Shown: positions 8,750-18,980, counted from the first letter of the stretch. The stretch: DNA of 64,000 nucleotides from Rothia kristinae NBRC 15354 (GCF_001570865.1 NZ_BCSM01000001.1:124001-188000); one strand, 5' to 3'. Translations and numbers: made by a program. Notes: a model not told the origin generated them from the sequence alone.

Positions 8750-9829
8750 TCAGTCCTCGTGGCCCAGGGCCGCCAGCCGGTGCTCCTCGTCCATCTGGAT
8801 CGCGGACTGGATGACCGGCTCCAGCTCCCCGTTCATCACCGTGTCCAGGTTGTAGGCCTTGTACCCGGTGCGGTGGTCAGCGATCCGGTTCTCCGGGAAG
8901 TTGTAGGTGCGGATCCGCTCGGAGCGGTCCATGGTCTTGACCTGGGAGCGGCGGTGCTCGGAGGCCTCGGCGTCCAGCTGCTCCTGCTGCCAGGCCAGCA
9001 GCCGGGCGCGCAGCACGCGCATGGCCGCCTCCCGGTTCTGCAGCTGGGACTTCTCGTTCTGCATGGCCACGACGATCCCGGTGGGCAGGTGGGTGATGCG
9101 CACGGCGGAGTCCGTGGTGTTCACGGACTGCCCGCCGGGTCCGGAGGAGCGGTAGACGTCGATCTTCAGGTCGTTCTGGTTGATCTCGATCTCCTCGGGC
9201 TCATCCGCCTCGGGGAACACCAGGACCCCGGCGGCCGAGGTGTGGATGCGGCCCTGGGACTCGGTGACGGGCACCCGCTGCACGCGGTGCACCCCGCCCT
9301 CGTACTTCAGGTGGGCCCACACGCCCTCGGCCGGGTCGCTGGAGCGGCCCTTGACGGCCATCTGCACGTCCTTGTACCCGCCCAGGTCGGACTCGTTGGC
9401 GGAGATGATCTCCGTCTTCCACCCCTTCGACTCGGCGTAGCGGGCGTACATGCGCAGCAGGTCGGCGGCGAACAGCGCGGCCTCGGCCCCGCCCTCCCCG
9501 CCCTTGACCTCGAGGATGACGTCGCGCCCGTCGTCGGGGTCCCGGGGGATCAGCAGGCGGCGCAGGCGCTCCTGGGCCTCGGGCAGCCGCGCCTCCAGCT
9601 CCTTGAGCTCCGCGGCCATCTCCGCGTCCTCCTGGGCCATCTCCCGGGCGGCCTCGATGTCCTCCTCCAGGCCCTGCACCCGGCGGTGGGCCTCGACGAT
9701 CCCGTTCAGCTCGGCGTAGCGCCGTCCCAGCTTGCGCGCCTTGGCCTGATCCGCGTGCACGGCCGGATCGGCCAGCTGGCGCTGCAGCTGCTGGTGCTCA
9801 TCGAGCAGGGTCTGGATGGATTCGAACAT
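8750..9829 (-). CDS. prfA: Peptide chain release factor 1
   Basis: A 359-residue class I release factor that recognises UAA and UAG in the ribosomal A site and triggers peptidyl-tRNA hydrolysis. The catalytic GGQ lies near residues 231-233 in [17 protein letters not shown], and the N-terminal coiled region and full length match RF1. It is followed closely by prmC, which methylates the GGQ glutamine. A 184-base spacer separates it from rho. The bL31 gene rpmE, which I recall lying between rho and prfA in many Actinobacteria, is not there. Confidence 0.96.
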   Translation of the reverse strand: MFESIQTLLDEHQQLQRQLADPAVHADQAKARKLGRRYAELNGIVEAHRRVQGLEEDIEAAREMAQEDAEMAAELKELEARLPEAQERLRRLLIPRDPDDGRDVILEVKGGEGGAEAALFAADLLRMYARYAESKGWKTEIISANESDLGGYKDVQMAVKGRSSDPAEGVWAHLKYEGGVHRVQRVPVTESQGRIHTSAAGVLVFPEADEPEEIEINQNDLKIDVYRSSGPGGQSVNTTDSAVRITHLPTGIVVAMQNEKSQLQNREAAMRVLRARLLAWQQEQLDAEASEHRRSQVKTMDRSERIRTYNFPENRIADHRTGYKAYNLDTVMNGELEPVIQSAIQMDEEHRLAALGHED

Positions 9830-10013
9830 GGCTTCCTCGGACGGATCGGGGGGTGGGTCGTCGGGCGGGTCCAGTATCGCACCGGATGAACCCGGCAGGG
9901 GCTCGGTCGGCTCCGCGCCCGAAGGCTGCGCTCTGCGGACGCGAGGACGCCGACGCCGCGATCTCGTCCGCGCGGAAGGGGACGGGATGCGGCGCCGGCG
10001 TCATCGGGTGGTG

Positions 10014-12065
10014 CTAGTCGTCGGACTTGGAGCCCAGCGTGGTCTTCTGCACCTGCATGAGGAACTGCACGTTGGTGGGCGTGTCGCGCAGCTTGGAGGT
10101 GAGCACCTCCAGGGCCTGCTGCTGATCCAGCCCGGCCAGCACGCGGCGCAGGCGCCACATGATCTTGACCTCGTCCGGGGAGAGCAGGTTCTCCTCCCGG
10201 CGGGTACCGGACTCGTTGACGTCCACGGCCGGGAAGATCCGCTTGTCCGCCAGGTGGCGGGACAGGCGCAGCTCCATGTTGCCGGTGCCCTTGAACTCCT
10301 CGAAGATCACCTCGTCCATGCGCGATCCGGTCTCCACCAGGGCGGTGGCCAGGATGGTCAGCGAGCCGCCGTTCTCGATGTTGCGGGCCGCGCCGAAGAA
10401 CCGCTTGGGCGGGTACAGCGCCGCGGAGTCCACACCACCGGAGAGGATCCGGCCGGAAGCAGGGGCGGCGAGGTTGTAGGCCCGGCCCAGGCGGGTCATC
10501 GAGTCCAGCAGCACGACGACGTCGTGGCCCAGCTCCACCAGGCGCTTGGCGCGCTCGATGGCCAGCTCCGCGACGGTCGTGTGGTCATCGGCGGGGCGGT
10601 CGAAGGTCGAGGCGATGACCTCGCCGTTGACCGTGCGCTGCATGTCCGTGACCTCTTCGGGACGCTCGTCCACGAGGACCATCATCAGGTGCACCTCGGG
10701 GTTGTTCTCCTTGATCGCGTTGGCGATCGACTGGAGCATCAGCGTCTTGCCGGCCTTCGGCGGGGAGACGATCAGGCCGCGCTGGCCCTTCCCGATCGGG
10801 GAGACCAGGTCCACCACGCGGGGGCCGATCTTCTTCGGGTCGGTCTCCAGGCGCAGCCGCTCGTTCGGGTACAGCGGCGTGAGCTTGGTGAACTCGACGC
10901 GCTCGGTGAGCTCCTCGGGCTTCTTGCCGTTGACGCTGGTCAGCTGCACCAGCGCGTTGAACTTCTGCCGGGAGCTGTTCTGCTGCTCGCCGTCGCGGGG
11001 GGCGCGGATCGCGCCGACGACGGCGTCGCCCTTGCGCAGGTGGTGCTTCTTGACCTGGGCGAGGGAGACGTAGACGTCGTTGGGTCCGGGCAGGTACCCG
11101 GAGGTGCGCACGAAGGCGTAGTTGTCCAGGACGTCGAGGATGCCGGCCACGGGCAGCAGCACGTCGTCCTCGGTCAGCTCGGTGTCATCCACCTCGGGCC
11201 CGCTGTTGCGGCCCCGACGCCGGTCCCGACGGTCGTTGCGGTTGCGGTTGCGGCGGTTGCGCCCGCCCCGGCGGTTGTCATCATCCTCGGGGCCGTTGTT
11301 GCCGTTGTTGCCGCGGCGGTTGCCGCGCGAGCCCTTGGACTCGCCGTTCCGGCCGCCGCCGTGCTGGCCCTCGCCCTTGTCCCCGTGGTTCTTCTCGGAG
11401 CCGGACTTCTCGGAGTGCTTCTCCCCGCCCTTGTCCCCGGAGCCGCGCTCGGCGCTGCGCTCCTGGCGGGAGCGGCGGTTCTGCCCGCGCTCGCCCTTGG
11501 ACTCGCGCTGGTCCTGCCCGCCGTCGTGGTCCTCGCCGCGGGAGCCGCGGCCGTTCTGGCCCTTGGCCTTCTCCTGCTTGTCCTGGGAGCCGTCCTGCTC
11601 CCCGGAGCGCTCATCTCCCCCGCGTCCGCGGCGGGAGGAGCCCTTCTGCTCGGCGCTCTTCTGCTCGCCGCCCTGCTCGGCGCCGGATCCGGACTGCTCG
11701 GTCTCCGGGGCGGAGTCGGCCCGGCGGGAGCGGGTGCGCCGCGCCGGCTTCTGCTCGGCCGGGGCGTCCTGGCCGGTGACCTCGGCGGCCGCGGCGGCGG
11801 CCTGCTCGGCCTTCTTCTCCCGGTCGGCGACCGCGGAGCCGCGCTGGTGCGCGGAGATGGCGTCCACCAGCGCGGACTTGCGCATGCGGCGCGCGCCGGT
11901 GATCCCCAGCTGGGAGGCCAGGGACTGCAGCTGAGCCAGCTTCAGGGCGGACAGTCCGCCCTGGCCCTTCTGGCTCTGCTCGGCTCCCGCGGCGGCGCGG
12001 GAGTCCTGGGCCGGGGTCTCGCCCGGCTGGTCCGTACCCGTGGACAGGTCGGTCGTTTCGGTCAC
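10014..12065 (-). CDS. rho: Transcription termination factor Rho with Arg/Asn/Gly-rich insert
   Basis: A 683-residue hexameric RNA helicase that ends transcription at untranslated, C-rich RNA. The N-terminus carries the Rho N-terminal helical domain ([15 protein letters not shown]). Then comes a very polar insert of over 200 residues, full of Lys/Glu/Gln and later RRNRNRN-type stretches. The RNA-binding fold and ATPase core follow, with Walker A SPPKAGKT near residue 434 and [14 protein letters not shown]. Large N-terminal inserts are known in actinobacterial Rho and change RNA binding. GTG start at 12065 with GGAAGGA upstream. A leader of about 400 bases separates it from thrB, giving room for autogenous control, which is inferred. 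Confidence 0.96.
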   Translation of the reverse strand: MTETTDLSTGTDQPGETPAQDSRAAAGAEQSQKGQGGLSALKLAQLQSLASQLGITGARRMRKSALVDAISAHQRGSAVADREKKAEQAAAAAAEVTGQDAPAEQKPARRTRSRRADSAPETEQSGSGAEQGGEQKSAEQKGSSRRGRGGDERSGEQDGSQDKQEKAKGQNGRGSRGEDHDGGQDQRESKGERGQNRRSRQERSAERGSGDKGGEKHSEKSGSEKNHGDKGEGQHGGGRNGESKGSRGNRRGNNGNNGPEDDDNRRGGRNRRNRNRNDRRDRRRGRNSGPEVDDTELTEDDVLLPVAGILDVLDNYAFVRTSGYLPGPNDVYVSLAQVKKHHLRKGDAVVGAIRAPRDGEQQNSSRQKFNALVQLTSVNGKKPEELTERVEFTKLTPLYPNERLRLETDPKKIGPRVVDLVSPIGKGQRGLIVSPPKAGKTLMLQSIANAIKENNPEVHLMMVLVDERPEEVTDMQRTVNGEVIASTFDRPADDHTTVAELAIERAKRLVELGHDVVVLLDSMTRLGRAYNLAAPASGRILSGGVDSAALYPPKRFFGAARNIENGGSLTILATALVETGSRMDEVIFEEFKGTGNMELRLSRHLADKRIFPAVDVNESGTRREENLLSPDEVKIMWRLRRVLAGLDQQQALEVLTSKLRDTPTNVQFLMQVQKTTLGSKSDD

Positions 12066-12464
12066 GAAGGATCCTTCCCCCTCGACATGGCCTGGGGCTG
12101 TTTCGATGATGGCGCCCCAAGCCGAAGTTCATGGTGGCGTGCCCGCGGCGCAGGCGGCGTCGGGGCATCGGTCCCGCACGGCTCCCGCGGGCTGCGGGAC
12201 GGTCGGTGCGGGTGGGTGGGCCTGGCGTCGGGCCGGGATGGACCTCAGCAGCGGCGACGATGGGAGCGCGTGCTCGTGGGGAGGACGCGGTGTCCGCGGA
12301 GATGACGCGAGGGGTCTCGCGACACGGTCGACGACCGGATGGGTGAGGGTCCGACAGCTCGACGTGCGACTCTCCCAGACGGGGAGAGGAGCCAGCCTCG
12401 GCAGGCCACGGGGTCAGGGGCTGACCGGGCCGTGCCGTCGAGGAGCGGGGCTGATCTCGGGCCT
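12066..12464 (-). other. Long non-coding gap before rho
   Basis: No convincing gene was found in these 399 bases. A short perfect hairpin (7-bp stem, 5-base loop) at 12370-12388 lies shortly after the thrB stop and may weakly terminate that operon. The rest is GC-rich with no clear -10 hexamer. It is most likely the rho leader. Confidence 0.4.
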
Positions 12465-13526
12465 CTACCGGCGCCGGATCGGGCGCTCCTCGTCCACCAG
12501 TGTAACACCGGAGGCGTCGATGGCCAGCCCCTCGATCCGCCAGTGCGGCGCGGCCGGGTCCTGCCCGGCGGCCTCGGCACCCAGGTGCCGCATCTCGCGG
12601 GCGGCCTGCTCGGCCCGATCGGCGGACTCGGCCAGCACCAGCACGCTCGGCCCGCCCCCGGAGACCACGGCCGCGAAGCCCCGATCGCGCAGGGCCCGAA
12701 CCATCCGCGCCGTCGGGACCATGGCCTCGCAGCGGTGCTCCTGGTGCAGGTAGTCCCGGGTCGCGGCCGGCAGCAGCTCGGGGGCCCCGCTCAGGGCCCG
12801 CACCAGCAGCGCGGCCCGGCCGGCGTCGGCCGCGGCCAGCGCGTGGGGCACCTGCGCGGGGATCAGCTCCCGGGCCAGCCGGGTGGAGACCTCGTAGTCC
12901 GGCACCGCGACCACGGGATGCACGCGCGGATCCACGGGCACCCGGGCGCTGCGCCAGCGCGGCCCCTCGGGGTGCTCCTCGCCCCAGGAGATCGCCAGTC
13001 CCCCGAACAGGGACGGGGCCACGTTGTCCGGGTGGCCCTCCAGGTCGGAGCAGACCTGCAGCAGAGCCTGCTCGCTCAGCCGCAGATCCTCCGGCAGCAG
13101 GGCGCTGCCGGCCACGACCCCGGCGACGATCGCGGAGGCGGAGGAGCCCAGTCCCCGCGAGTGCGGGATGCGCCCGCGAGCGCGGATGCCGAGCCCCGGC
13201 AGCTCACCCGTCAGCCCCGCCGCGGCCCAGGCGGCCCGGATCGCGCGCACGATGAGGTGCTCGGGGGTGCGGGGCACGGTCTGAGCGCCCTCGCCCTCCA
13301 GCTCGAAGGCGAGGCCCTCGGCGGTGCGGGTCACCGTGAGCTCGTCGTACAGGCCCAGGGCCAGGCCCATCGTGTCGTAGCCGGGGCCCAGATTCGCCGA
13401 GGAGGCCGGGACCCGGAGACTGACCCGCGCGCCGACGGGCACCGCCTCACCGGGGCTGGTCCCGGTGACGGGCCGGCCCGCGAAGGCAGCCGGAGAGGGA
13501 GACGGGGTCTGGTCCGAGCGGTGCAT
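12465..13526 (-). CDS. thrB: Homoserine kinase
   Basis: A 353-residue GHMP-family kinase that phosphorylates homoserine to O-phosphohomoserine in threonine synthesis. It has the N-terminal VPASSANLGPGYD, the ATP-binding PHSRGLGSSASAIVAG, and a C-terminal SGGGPSVLVL. The ATG at 13526 lies eight bases after the hom stop, so hom and thrB are co-transcribed. Threonine synthase thrC, which lies between them in Mycobacterium, is absent and must be elsewhere if present. A proline-rich stretch of about 30 residues precedes the conserved fold. Confidence 0.95.
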   Translation of the reverse strand: MHRSDQTPSPSPAAFAGRPVTGTSPGEAVPVGARVSLRVPASSANLGPGYDTMGLALGLYDELTVTRTAEGLAFELEGEGAQTVPRTPEHLIVRAIRAAWAAAGLTGELPGLGIRARGRIPHSRGLGSSASAIVAGVVAGSALLPEDLRLSEQALLQVCSDLEGHPDNVAPSLFGGLAISWGEEHPEGPRWRSARVPVDPRVHPVVAVPDYEVSTRLARELIPAQVPHALAAADAGRAALLVRALSGAPELLPAATRDYLHQEHRCEAMVPTARMVRALRDRGFAAVVSGGGPSVLVLAESADRAEQAAREMRHLGAEAAGQDPAAPHWRIEGLAIDASGVTLVDEERPIRRR

Positions 13527-13534
13527 GGCCGGCC

Positions 13535-14833
13535 TCAGTCCTCCACCCGGATCACCGAGGTGATCGCATCCACGGCGTCCAGCCCGCGCAGCTTCTCGAT
13601 GGTGGCCCGCACCCGCCGGTCCGCGGCCCGGTGGGTGACCACCCGGATCGTGGTCTCCGGCTGCCCGGCCCCGCGGTGGGGGCCGTGCTTGGTCTGATGC
13701 ATGGTCCGGATGGAGACCCCCTCCTCGGCGAAGACCTGGGCCATCCCGGCCAGCACCCCGAGGCGGTCCTTCACCTGCAGCCCCATCGTGTAGCTGGAGA
13801 CCACATCCTCCGGCCCGACGGCCGGCAGCTGGGCGTAGGAGAAATCCGGGACGGCCGGGCCGCCCAGCACCACCCGTCGGGCCAGGGAGACCAGGTCCCC
13901 CATGACCGCCGAGGCCGTGGGTGCCCCGCCCGCGCCGGGCCCGTAGAACATCAGCTGGCCGGCGTCGCGGGAGTGGACGAACACGGCGTTGAAGGCCCCG
14001 CGCACGCTGGCCAGGGGGTGCTCGTTCGGCACCAGGGTGGGGTGCACGCGGATGCTCACGCCCTCCTCCAGCCGCTCGCACACCGCCAGCAGCTTGATCA
14101 CGCAGCCTTCGGCCTGCGCGGCGGCGACGTCGGCGGCGGTGATCCCGGTGATGCCCTCGCAGTGCACGTCCTCGAGGGTGAACTCGGCGTGGAAGGCCAG
14201 GGAGGCGACGATCGCGGCCTTCGCGGCGGCGTCGTGACCCTCGACGTCGGCGGTCGGATCCGCCTCCGCGTAGCCCAGGCGCTGGGCCTCGGCCAGGGCG
14301 TCGTCGAAGTCCGCCCCGGTGGTGTGCATCGCGTCGAGGATGAAGTTGGTGGTGCCGTTCATGATCCCGAGCACCCGCTCGACCTGATCCCCGGCCAGGG
14401 AGTCGCGCAGGGGCCGCAGGATCGGGATGGCCCCGGCCACCGCGGCGTCGTAGGACAGCTGCGCCCCGGAGGCGTCCGCCGCGCGCTGCAGCGCGGCACC
14501 CTCGCGGGCGAGCAGGGCCTTGTTCCCGGAGACCACGTGCTTGCCGGCGCGCAGGGCCCGCAGGATGCGGGTGCGGGCCGGTTCGATGCCGCCGGTCAGC
14601 TCCACGACGACGTCCGCGGCGTCGATCAGCGCGTCCGCGTCGGTCGTGTACAGCCCGGCCGGGGCGGCGTAGTCCCGGGGCGCCTGCGGATCCCGCACCG
14701 CGATGCCGATCAGGCGCAGGGGCGCACCGACGCGCTGGGTCAGCTCCTCGGCGTCCTCCAGGAGGATCCGGGCGACCTGGGAGCCGACGGTGCCGGATCC
14801 CAGCAGGGCGACGGACAGGGGCGTGTCGTTCAT
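13535..14833 (-). CDS. hom: Homoserine dehydrogenase
   Basis: A 432-residue enzyme reducing aspartate semialdehyde to homoserine with NAD(P)H, the branch step to threonine and methionine. It contains the Rossmann motif LGSGTVGSQV, VVELTGG, the catalytic-domain GIMNGTTNFIL and AEADPTADVEGHDAAAK. A C-terminal ACT domain (from about residue 350, SYTMGLQVKDRLGVLAG) is typical of threonine feedback control. The ATG has AGGAG seven bases upstream. It follows lysA, which draws on the same aspartate family, and precedes thrB. Confidence 0.96.
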   Translation of the reverse strand: MNDTPLSVALLGSGTVGSQVARILLEDAEELTQRVGAPLRLIGIAVRDPQAPRDYAAPAGLYTTDADALIDAADVVVELTGGIEPARTRILRALRAGKHVVSGNKALLAREGAALQRAADASGAQLSYDAAVAGAIPILRPLRDSLAGDQVERVLGIMNGTTNFILDAMHTTGADFDDALAEAQRLGYAEADPTADVEGHDAAAKAAIVASLAFHAEFTLEDVHCEGITGITAADVAAAQAEGCVIKLLAVCERLEEGVSIRVHPTLVPNEHPLASVRGAFNAVFVHSRDAGQLMFYGPGAGGAPTASAVMGDLVSLARRVVLGGPAVPDFSYAQLPAVGPEDVVSSYTMGLQVKDRLGVLAGMAQVFAEEGVSIRTMHQTKHGPHRGAGQPETTIRVVTHRAADRRVRATIEKLRGLDAVDAITSVIRVED

Positions 14834-14899
14834 GGGCTCTCCTCGGGAGGGGGGCGGGGCGGGGGCTCGGTCGGGATTGGGGACGTCGGGCGGGGCGGC

Positions 14900-16468
14900 T
14901 TACAGCTCGGCGTCGCGGTCCAGCAGGTCCTGGATGCTCTGTCCGTGCACGATGACCCGGGGTTCGCGCCCGGCAGCGACGGCCACCACCGGGGGGCGAG
15001 TCAGGAAGTTGTAGTTGGAGGACAGGGACCAGCAGTAGGCGCCGGTGGCGGGCACGGCCAGCAGGTCCCCGGGGGCGAGGTCCGCCGGGAGCAGGCAGTC
15101 GCGCACCAGGATGTCCCCGGATTCGCAGTGCTTGCCGACCACCCGGGAGAGCACCTGCTCCCCCGCCGGGGAGCGATCCGCGCGGGTCACGGTGTACTCG
15201 GAGCCGTAGAGGATCGGGCGGGCGTTGTCCGACATGCCGCCGTCCACCGCGACGTAGCGGCGCACCGCCGGCTGACCGGCGTCGGCGGCGACGTCGGAGT
15301 CGGCCGCGGCCTCCAGAGCGACGTCCTTGATCGTGCCCACGGTGTAGAGGGTGACCCCGGCGGGCCCGGTGATCGCCCGGCCGGGTTCGAAGGACAGGTG
15401 CGGCAGGGGCAGCTCCAGCCGCGCGCAGGCCTCGGCCACCGAGGTCGCGATGGCCCGAGCCAGGTCCTCGATGGGCCTCGGGGAGTCCCCGGCGACGTAG
15501 CCGATGCCGTATCCCCCGCCCAGATCAGCTTCAGGCAGGACCCGGCCCAAGCGATCCCGCAGCCGCGCCATCGTCGCGAGCACGCGGCGGGCGGCCAGAT
15601 CGAAGCCCTCCGGGGCGAAGACCTGGGAGCCGATGTGGCAGTGCAGCCCCCGCAGGTCCAGGTGCGGCAGGTGCTCGGCCAGCTCCGCGGCCAGCTCGGC
15701 CACGGAATCCTGGGGAGCCTCCTGCCGGCCCGGCCAGGCCTCGGCGCGCACCGCGGCCGGGATCTGCGCCCAGGCCAGGCGGGCCGTGTCCGGGGCGAGG
15801 GAGAGGCCGAACTTCTGGTCCTCGTGGGCGGTGGCGATGAACTCGTGGGTCTCGGCGTGCACCCCGGGAGTCACCCGGATCATCACCGGCGCGGTGACTC
15901 CCAGCTGCCCGGCGATCCGCTCGATCAGCAGCAGCTCCGGCACGGAGTCGGCGACGATGCGGCCCACCCCGGCCTCCAGGGCCTGCCGGATCTCCCGGGT
16001 GGACTTGTTGTTCCCGTGCAGGGCGATGCGGGCGGGCTCCATCCCGGCGGCCAGCCCCAGGGCCAGCTCGCCCCCGGAGGCGGTGTCCAGGTTCAGCCCC
16101 TCCTCGCGGGCCCAGCGCACGATGGCGGCGCACAGGAAGGCCTTGCCGGCGTAGTAGACGCTCACCTGCGCCCCGTGCTCGGCGAAGGCTCGCTCGAAGG
16201 CCGTGCGGAAGGCCGCGGCGCGGGCGCGGAAGACCTCCTCGGACTCCACGTACAGCGGGGTGCCGAAGCGCTCGGCGAGCGCACGGGCGCCGTGCCCGTC
16301 CAGAGTCAGCTCACCGTCGGCGGCGCGCCGGAAGGAGTCCGGCCAGATCACGGGGTCCAGGGCCGCCGGGTCCGGGGTCACTGCATCCGGGGTCAGTGCA
16401 TCCGGGCTCGGCGGGTCCGTCCGCGCGGCGGGCGCGGAGGGGACGCTCGGGTCGGGCTGCCCGGGCAT
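14900..16468 (-). CDS. lysA: Diaminopimelate decarboxylase
   Basis: A 522-residue fold-type III PLP enzyme that makes L-lysine from meso-diaminopimelate. Key features are the PLP lysine in VYYAGKAFLC, HCHIGSQ, the phosphate-binding GGGYGIGY, EPGRAI, the CESGD motif that contributes a catalytic cysteine, and YNFLTRPP. The first 40 residues are a Pro/Asp-rich extension. Stop and start overlap with argS as TGATG. The ATG at 16468 is used here, and an in-frame GTG one codon earlier (16471) is equally possible. The argS-lysA-hom order is common in Actinobacteria. Confidence 0.95.
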   Translation of the reverse strand: MPGQPDPSVPSAPAARTDPPSPDALTPDAVTPDPAALDPVIWPDSFRRAADGELTLDGHGARALAERFGTPLYVESEEVFRARAAAFRTAFERAFAEHGAQVSVYYAGKAFLCAAIVRWAREEGLNLDTASGGELALGLAAGMEPARIALHGNNKSTREIRQALEAGVGRIVADSVPELLLIERIAGQLGVTAPVMIRVTPGVHAETHEFIATAHEDQKFGLSLAPDTARLAWAQIPAAVRAEAWPGRQEAPQDSVAELAAELAEHLPHLDLRGLHCHIGSQVFAPEGFDLAARRVLATMARLRDRLGRVLPEADLGGGYGIGYVAGDSPRPIEDLARAIATSVAEACARLELPLPHLSFEPGRAITGPAGVTLYTVGTIKDVALEAAADSDVAADAGQPAVRRYVAVDGGMSDNARPILYGSEYTVTRADRSPAGEQVLSRVVGKHCESGDILVRDCLLPADLAPGDLLAVPATGAYCWSLSSNYNFLTRPPVVAVAAGREPRVIVHGQSIQDLLDRDAEL

Positions 16469-18126
16469 CACATGCGCTCCGGGGCGGACACGCCGAGCAG
16501 ACCCAGCCCGTTGGCCAGGACCTGGGCGGTGGCGTCGTTCAGGGCCAGGCGGGTGCGGTGCACCTCGGAGACCTCGTCATCGCCCTGGGGCACGACGCGG
16601 CAGGAGTCGTACCAGCGGTGGTAGGCCCCGGCCAGGGCCTCCAGGTAGCGGGCCACCCGGTGGGGTTCGCGGAAGTGCTGGGCCTCGGCCACCGCGCCGG
16701 GGAACTGCCCGAGGGCGGCCAGCAGCTCCTCGTCCGCCGGACCGGAGAGCAGGGCGGCGTCGAAGGTGCCGGCATCGCGCATCACCCCGGCGTCGGCGGC
16801 GTTGCGGGCCACGGCCCGGGTGCGGGCGTTGGCGTACTGGACGTAGAAGACCGGGTTCTCGTTGGAGCGCTTGGTCAGCACGTCCAGGTCCACGTCGATG
16901 TTGGAGTCCACGGAGTAGCGGGTCAGCTCGTAGCGGGCGGCGTCCACCCCCACGGCTTCCACGAGGTCCTCCAGGGTCACCACGGTCCCGGCCCGCTTGG
17001 ACATGCGCACGGCCTGACCATCCTTCACGAGGTTGACCATCTGCCCGATCATGACCTCCACGGCGTCCGGGTCGTCCCCGATGGCCGCGGCGGCGGCCTT
17101 CAGCCGGGCGATGTACCCGTGGTGATCCGCGCCGAGCATGTACACGGCCAGGTCCGCCCCGCGGGCGCGCTTATCCGCGATGTAGGCGATGTCCCCGGCG
17201 ATGTAGGCGGCGTTGCCGTCGGACTTGATGACCACCCGGTCCTTGTCGTCGCCGTAGTCGGTGGAGCGCAGCCACCAGGCGCCGTCGGCGAAGTAGAGCT
17301 TGTCGCTGGTCTTCAGCTGTTCCAGGGTGCGTTCCACGGCCCCGGAGTCGAACAGGGAGTTCTCGTGGAAGAAGACGTCGAAGTCCACGCCGAACTCGTG
17401 CAGGGAGGCCTTGATCTGGGCGAACATCAGCTCGACGCCGTGGGAGCGGAAGACCTCCTGCGGGTCGGCGGCCTCCAGGGCGTCGGGGGCCTCGCGCAGC
17501 ACGTCGGCGGCGATGTCGTGGATGTACTGCCCGCCGTATCCGTCCTCGGGGGTGGCCTCCCCGCGGGCGTCGGCCAGCAGGGACTTGGCGAAGCGGTCGA
17601 TCTGGGTGCCGTGGTCGTTGAAGTAGTACTCACGGGTCACGGTGGCCCCGGAGGCCTCGAGGATCCGGGCCAGGGAGTCCCCGACGGCGGCCCAGCGGGT
17701 CCCGCCCAGGTGGATGGGTCCGGTGGGGTTGGCGGAGACGAACTCCAGGTTGATGTGGGTGCCGGACAGGTCCCGGCTGCGCCCGTAGGCCTCCCCCTGC
17801 TCGAGGATCGTCGCGGCCAGCGCGCCGGCGGCGGCGGCGTCGAGCCGGATGTTGAGGAAGCCGGGACCGGCGATGTCCACGGCGGCCACGCCGTCGATCG
17901 CCTCGAGGCGGGTAGCGAGGATCTGGGCGACCTCCCGGGGGTTGCGGCCCACCCGCTTGCCCAGCTGCAGGGCGATGTTGGTGGCCCAGTCCCCGTGCTC
18001 GCGGCTCTTGGGCCGCTCGATGCGCACCTCGGGGCGGGCGGCGCCCTCGGAAAGCGTCAGCTCCTGGGCCTGCAGGGCCTCGTCGAGGGCGGCGGATACG
18101 GCGCGGGTCAGTTCTTCGGGAGTCAC
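16468..18126 (-). CDS. argS: Arginyl-tRNA synthetase
   Basis: A 552-residue class I synthetase charging tRNA-Arg. It has the N-terminal tRNA-binding domain, the HIGH-like signature in [19 protein letters not shown], a KMSKS-like RMSKRAG, and the C-terminal anticodon-binding helical domain ending in [10 protein letters not shown]. The start is GTG. A TAGACT -10 hexamer ends eight bases before it, so the mRNA is probably leaderless or nearly so. A tRNA-Arg(CCG) gene lies divergently about 80 bases away. The gene heads the lysA-hom-thrB series. Confidence 0.96.
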   Translation of the reverse strand: MTPEELTRAVSAALDEALQAQELTLSEGAARPEVRIERPKSREHGDWATNIALQLGKRVGRNPREVAQILATRLEAIDGVAAVDIAGPGFLNIRLDAAAAGALAATILEQGEAYGRSRDLSGTHINLEFVSANPTGPIHLGGTRWAAVGDSLARILEASGATVTREYYFNDHGTQIDRFAKSLLADARGEATPEDGYGGQYIHDIAADVLREAPDALEAADPQEVFRSHGVELMFAQIKASLHEFGVDFDVFFHENSLFDSGAVERTLEQLKTSDKLYFADGAWWLRSTDYGDDKDRVVIKSDGNAAYIAGDIAYIADKRARGADLAVYMLGADHHGYIARLKAAAAAIGDDPDAVEVMIGQMVNLVKDGQAVRMSKRAGTVVTLEDLVEAVGVDAARYELTRYSVDSNIDVDLDVLTKRSNENPVFYVQYANARTRAVARNAADAGVMRDAGTFDAALLSGPADEELLAALGQFPGAVAEAQHFREPHRVARYLEALAGAYHRWYDSCRVVPQGDDEVSEVHRTRLALNDATAQVLANGLGLLGVSAPERM

Positions 18127-18134
18127 GGTGTGCC

Positions 18135-18140
18135 AGTCTA
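18135..18140 (-). promoter_or_regulatory. -10 hexamer of argS (leaderless)
   Basis: TAGACT read on the minus strand, ending eight bases before the argS GTG. The expected transcription start falls at or next to the start codon, and no Shine-Dalgarno sequence could fit between. Confidence 0.6.
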
Positions 18141-18203
18141 CCGAAGGCCGCGCCCGCCCCGTGGTGCGCGGCGCCCGGTTTTCCTGGTACGCTGTTCTGC
18201 GTT

Positions 18204-18276
18204 GCCCTCGTAGCTCAGTGGATAGAGCGCCTGCCTCCGGAGCAGGAAGTCGTAGGTTCGAATCCTATCGAGGGCA
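18204..18276 (+). tRNA. tRNA-Arg (anticodon CCG)
   Basis: A 73-nucleotide cloverleaf. The acceptor stem GCCCTCG pairs with CGAGGGC and the discriminator is A. The D arm is GCTC-AGTGGATA-GAGC, the anticodon stem CCTGC/GCAGG encloses loop CTCCGGA, and the T arm is GTAGG-TTCGAAT-CCTAT. Anticodon CCG reads CGG, a frequent arginine codon in this GC-rich genome. The 3' CCA is not encoded. Confidence 0.97.
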
Positions 18277-18311
18277 CTTTCCATGCCCGGATGCGGCCGC
18301 GGCGACGCCGT

Positions 18312-18378
18312 CTCGCGGACCGGATCGTGCTTCGCGCGCCGGATCATCCGGTCCACGTCGCACGATCCGGCTCGCGAG
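18312..18378. terminator. Nested inverted repeats between tRNA-Arg and the convergent membrane gene
   Basis: A 19-base arm at 18312-18330 matches the reverse complement of 18360-18378 at 17 positions. Inside sits a second palindrome, CCGGA-TCA-TCCGG. The element lies between two convergent genes, so it probably stops transcription from both sides. The arms can also pair alternatively (GGACCGGAT with ATCCGGTCC). Confidence 0.5.
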
Positions 18379-18407
18379 TCGCTCGATGCCGCATCGGCGT
18401 CCGCGCC

Positions 18408-18881
18408 TCACTCCACCGTCCAGAGGCCGACGCTGGCCAGCACCGCGAACAGCGTGCCCCACAGGATGATGGACACGCACTGCCAGGCGATGATCTTCGT
18501 GCGGTTCGCACCCATGCCGGCCATCATCGCGGAGGTGATCTGGCTGGGCAGCACCGTCTGCCCCAGCAGGGACACCCCGGCCACGCCGTACTTGTCGAAG
18601 AGCCGGTCGAAGCGCTGCCGCCGTCGGCTCGGCGTGCGAGGCTCGCGCCGGGCGGTCACCGCGCCGCGCACCCGCCCGGCGCCCAGCACCAGCACGATCA
18701 TGCAGATCATGTTGCCCAGCGAGGCCGCGGCGACCGCCAGCACCGGGTTGACCCCGGCGAGCACACCGACCGCGGAGCCGAAATAGGACTCCACGAAGGG
18801 GATGGCCCCGAGGCCCGCGAGCGCGAGGATCCTGAGGATCGCAGGGATGGTCTCGACGACGTGCTGGAGGTTCTCGATCAT
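18408..18881 (-). CDS. Small multidrug-export-like membrane protein
   Basis: A 157-residue protein with about four hydrophobic segments. The conserved stretches IPFVESYFGSAVGVLAGVNP near the N-terminus and FDKYGVAGVSLLGQTVLPSQITSAMMAG in the second half match the family named small multi-drug export protein (Pfam Sm_multidrug_ex). Transport has hardly been tested in this family, so the name is only a label. A TAGCCT -10 hexamer ends seven bases before the ATG, which implies a leaderless mRNA. Confidence 0.68.
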   Translation of the reverse strand: MIENLQHVVETIPAILRILALAGLGAIPFVESYFGSAVGVLAGVNPVLAVAAASLGNMICMIVLVLGAGRVRGAVTARREPRTPSRRRQRFDRLFDKYGVAGVSLLGQTVLPSQITSAMMAGMGANRTKIIAWQCVSIILWGTLFAVLASVGLWTVE

Positions 18882-18888
18882 GGTCTCG

Positions 18889-18894
18889 AGGCTA
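18889..18894 (-). promoter_or_regulatory. -10 hexamer of the small multidrug-export-like gene (leaderless)
   Basis: TAGCCT on the minus strand, seven bases before the ATG at 18881. The expected mRNA starts at the start codon. Confidence 0.5.
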
Positions 18895-18980
18895 GGAAGA
18901 ACCCCGCGCCGCCCACATCCGCCCGAGGGATGAACTCTCCCTCCGCCTCCGGGAGGAGGCCGCCCCGCGGGCGGGATCAG

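Noticed and set aside
9798..10004. Small minus-strand frame between rho and prfA as a possible rpmE
   Set aside because: The translation has no bL31 feature (no CxxC, no conserved Lys-rich start) and overlaps prfA.
14834..14899. Attenuator between lysA and hom
   Set aside because: The 66-base gap is G-rich, but I found neither a leader peptide rich in Thr/Lys nor paired alternative hairpins.
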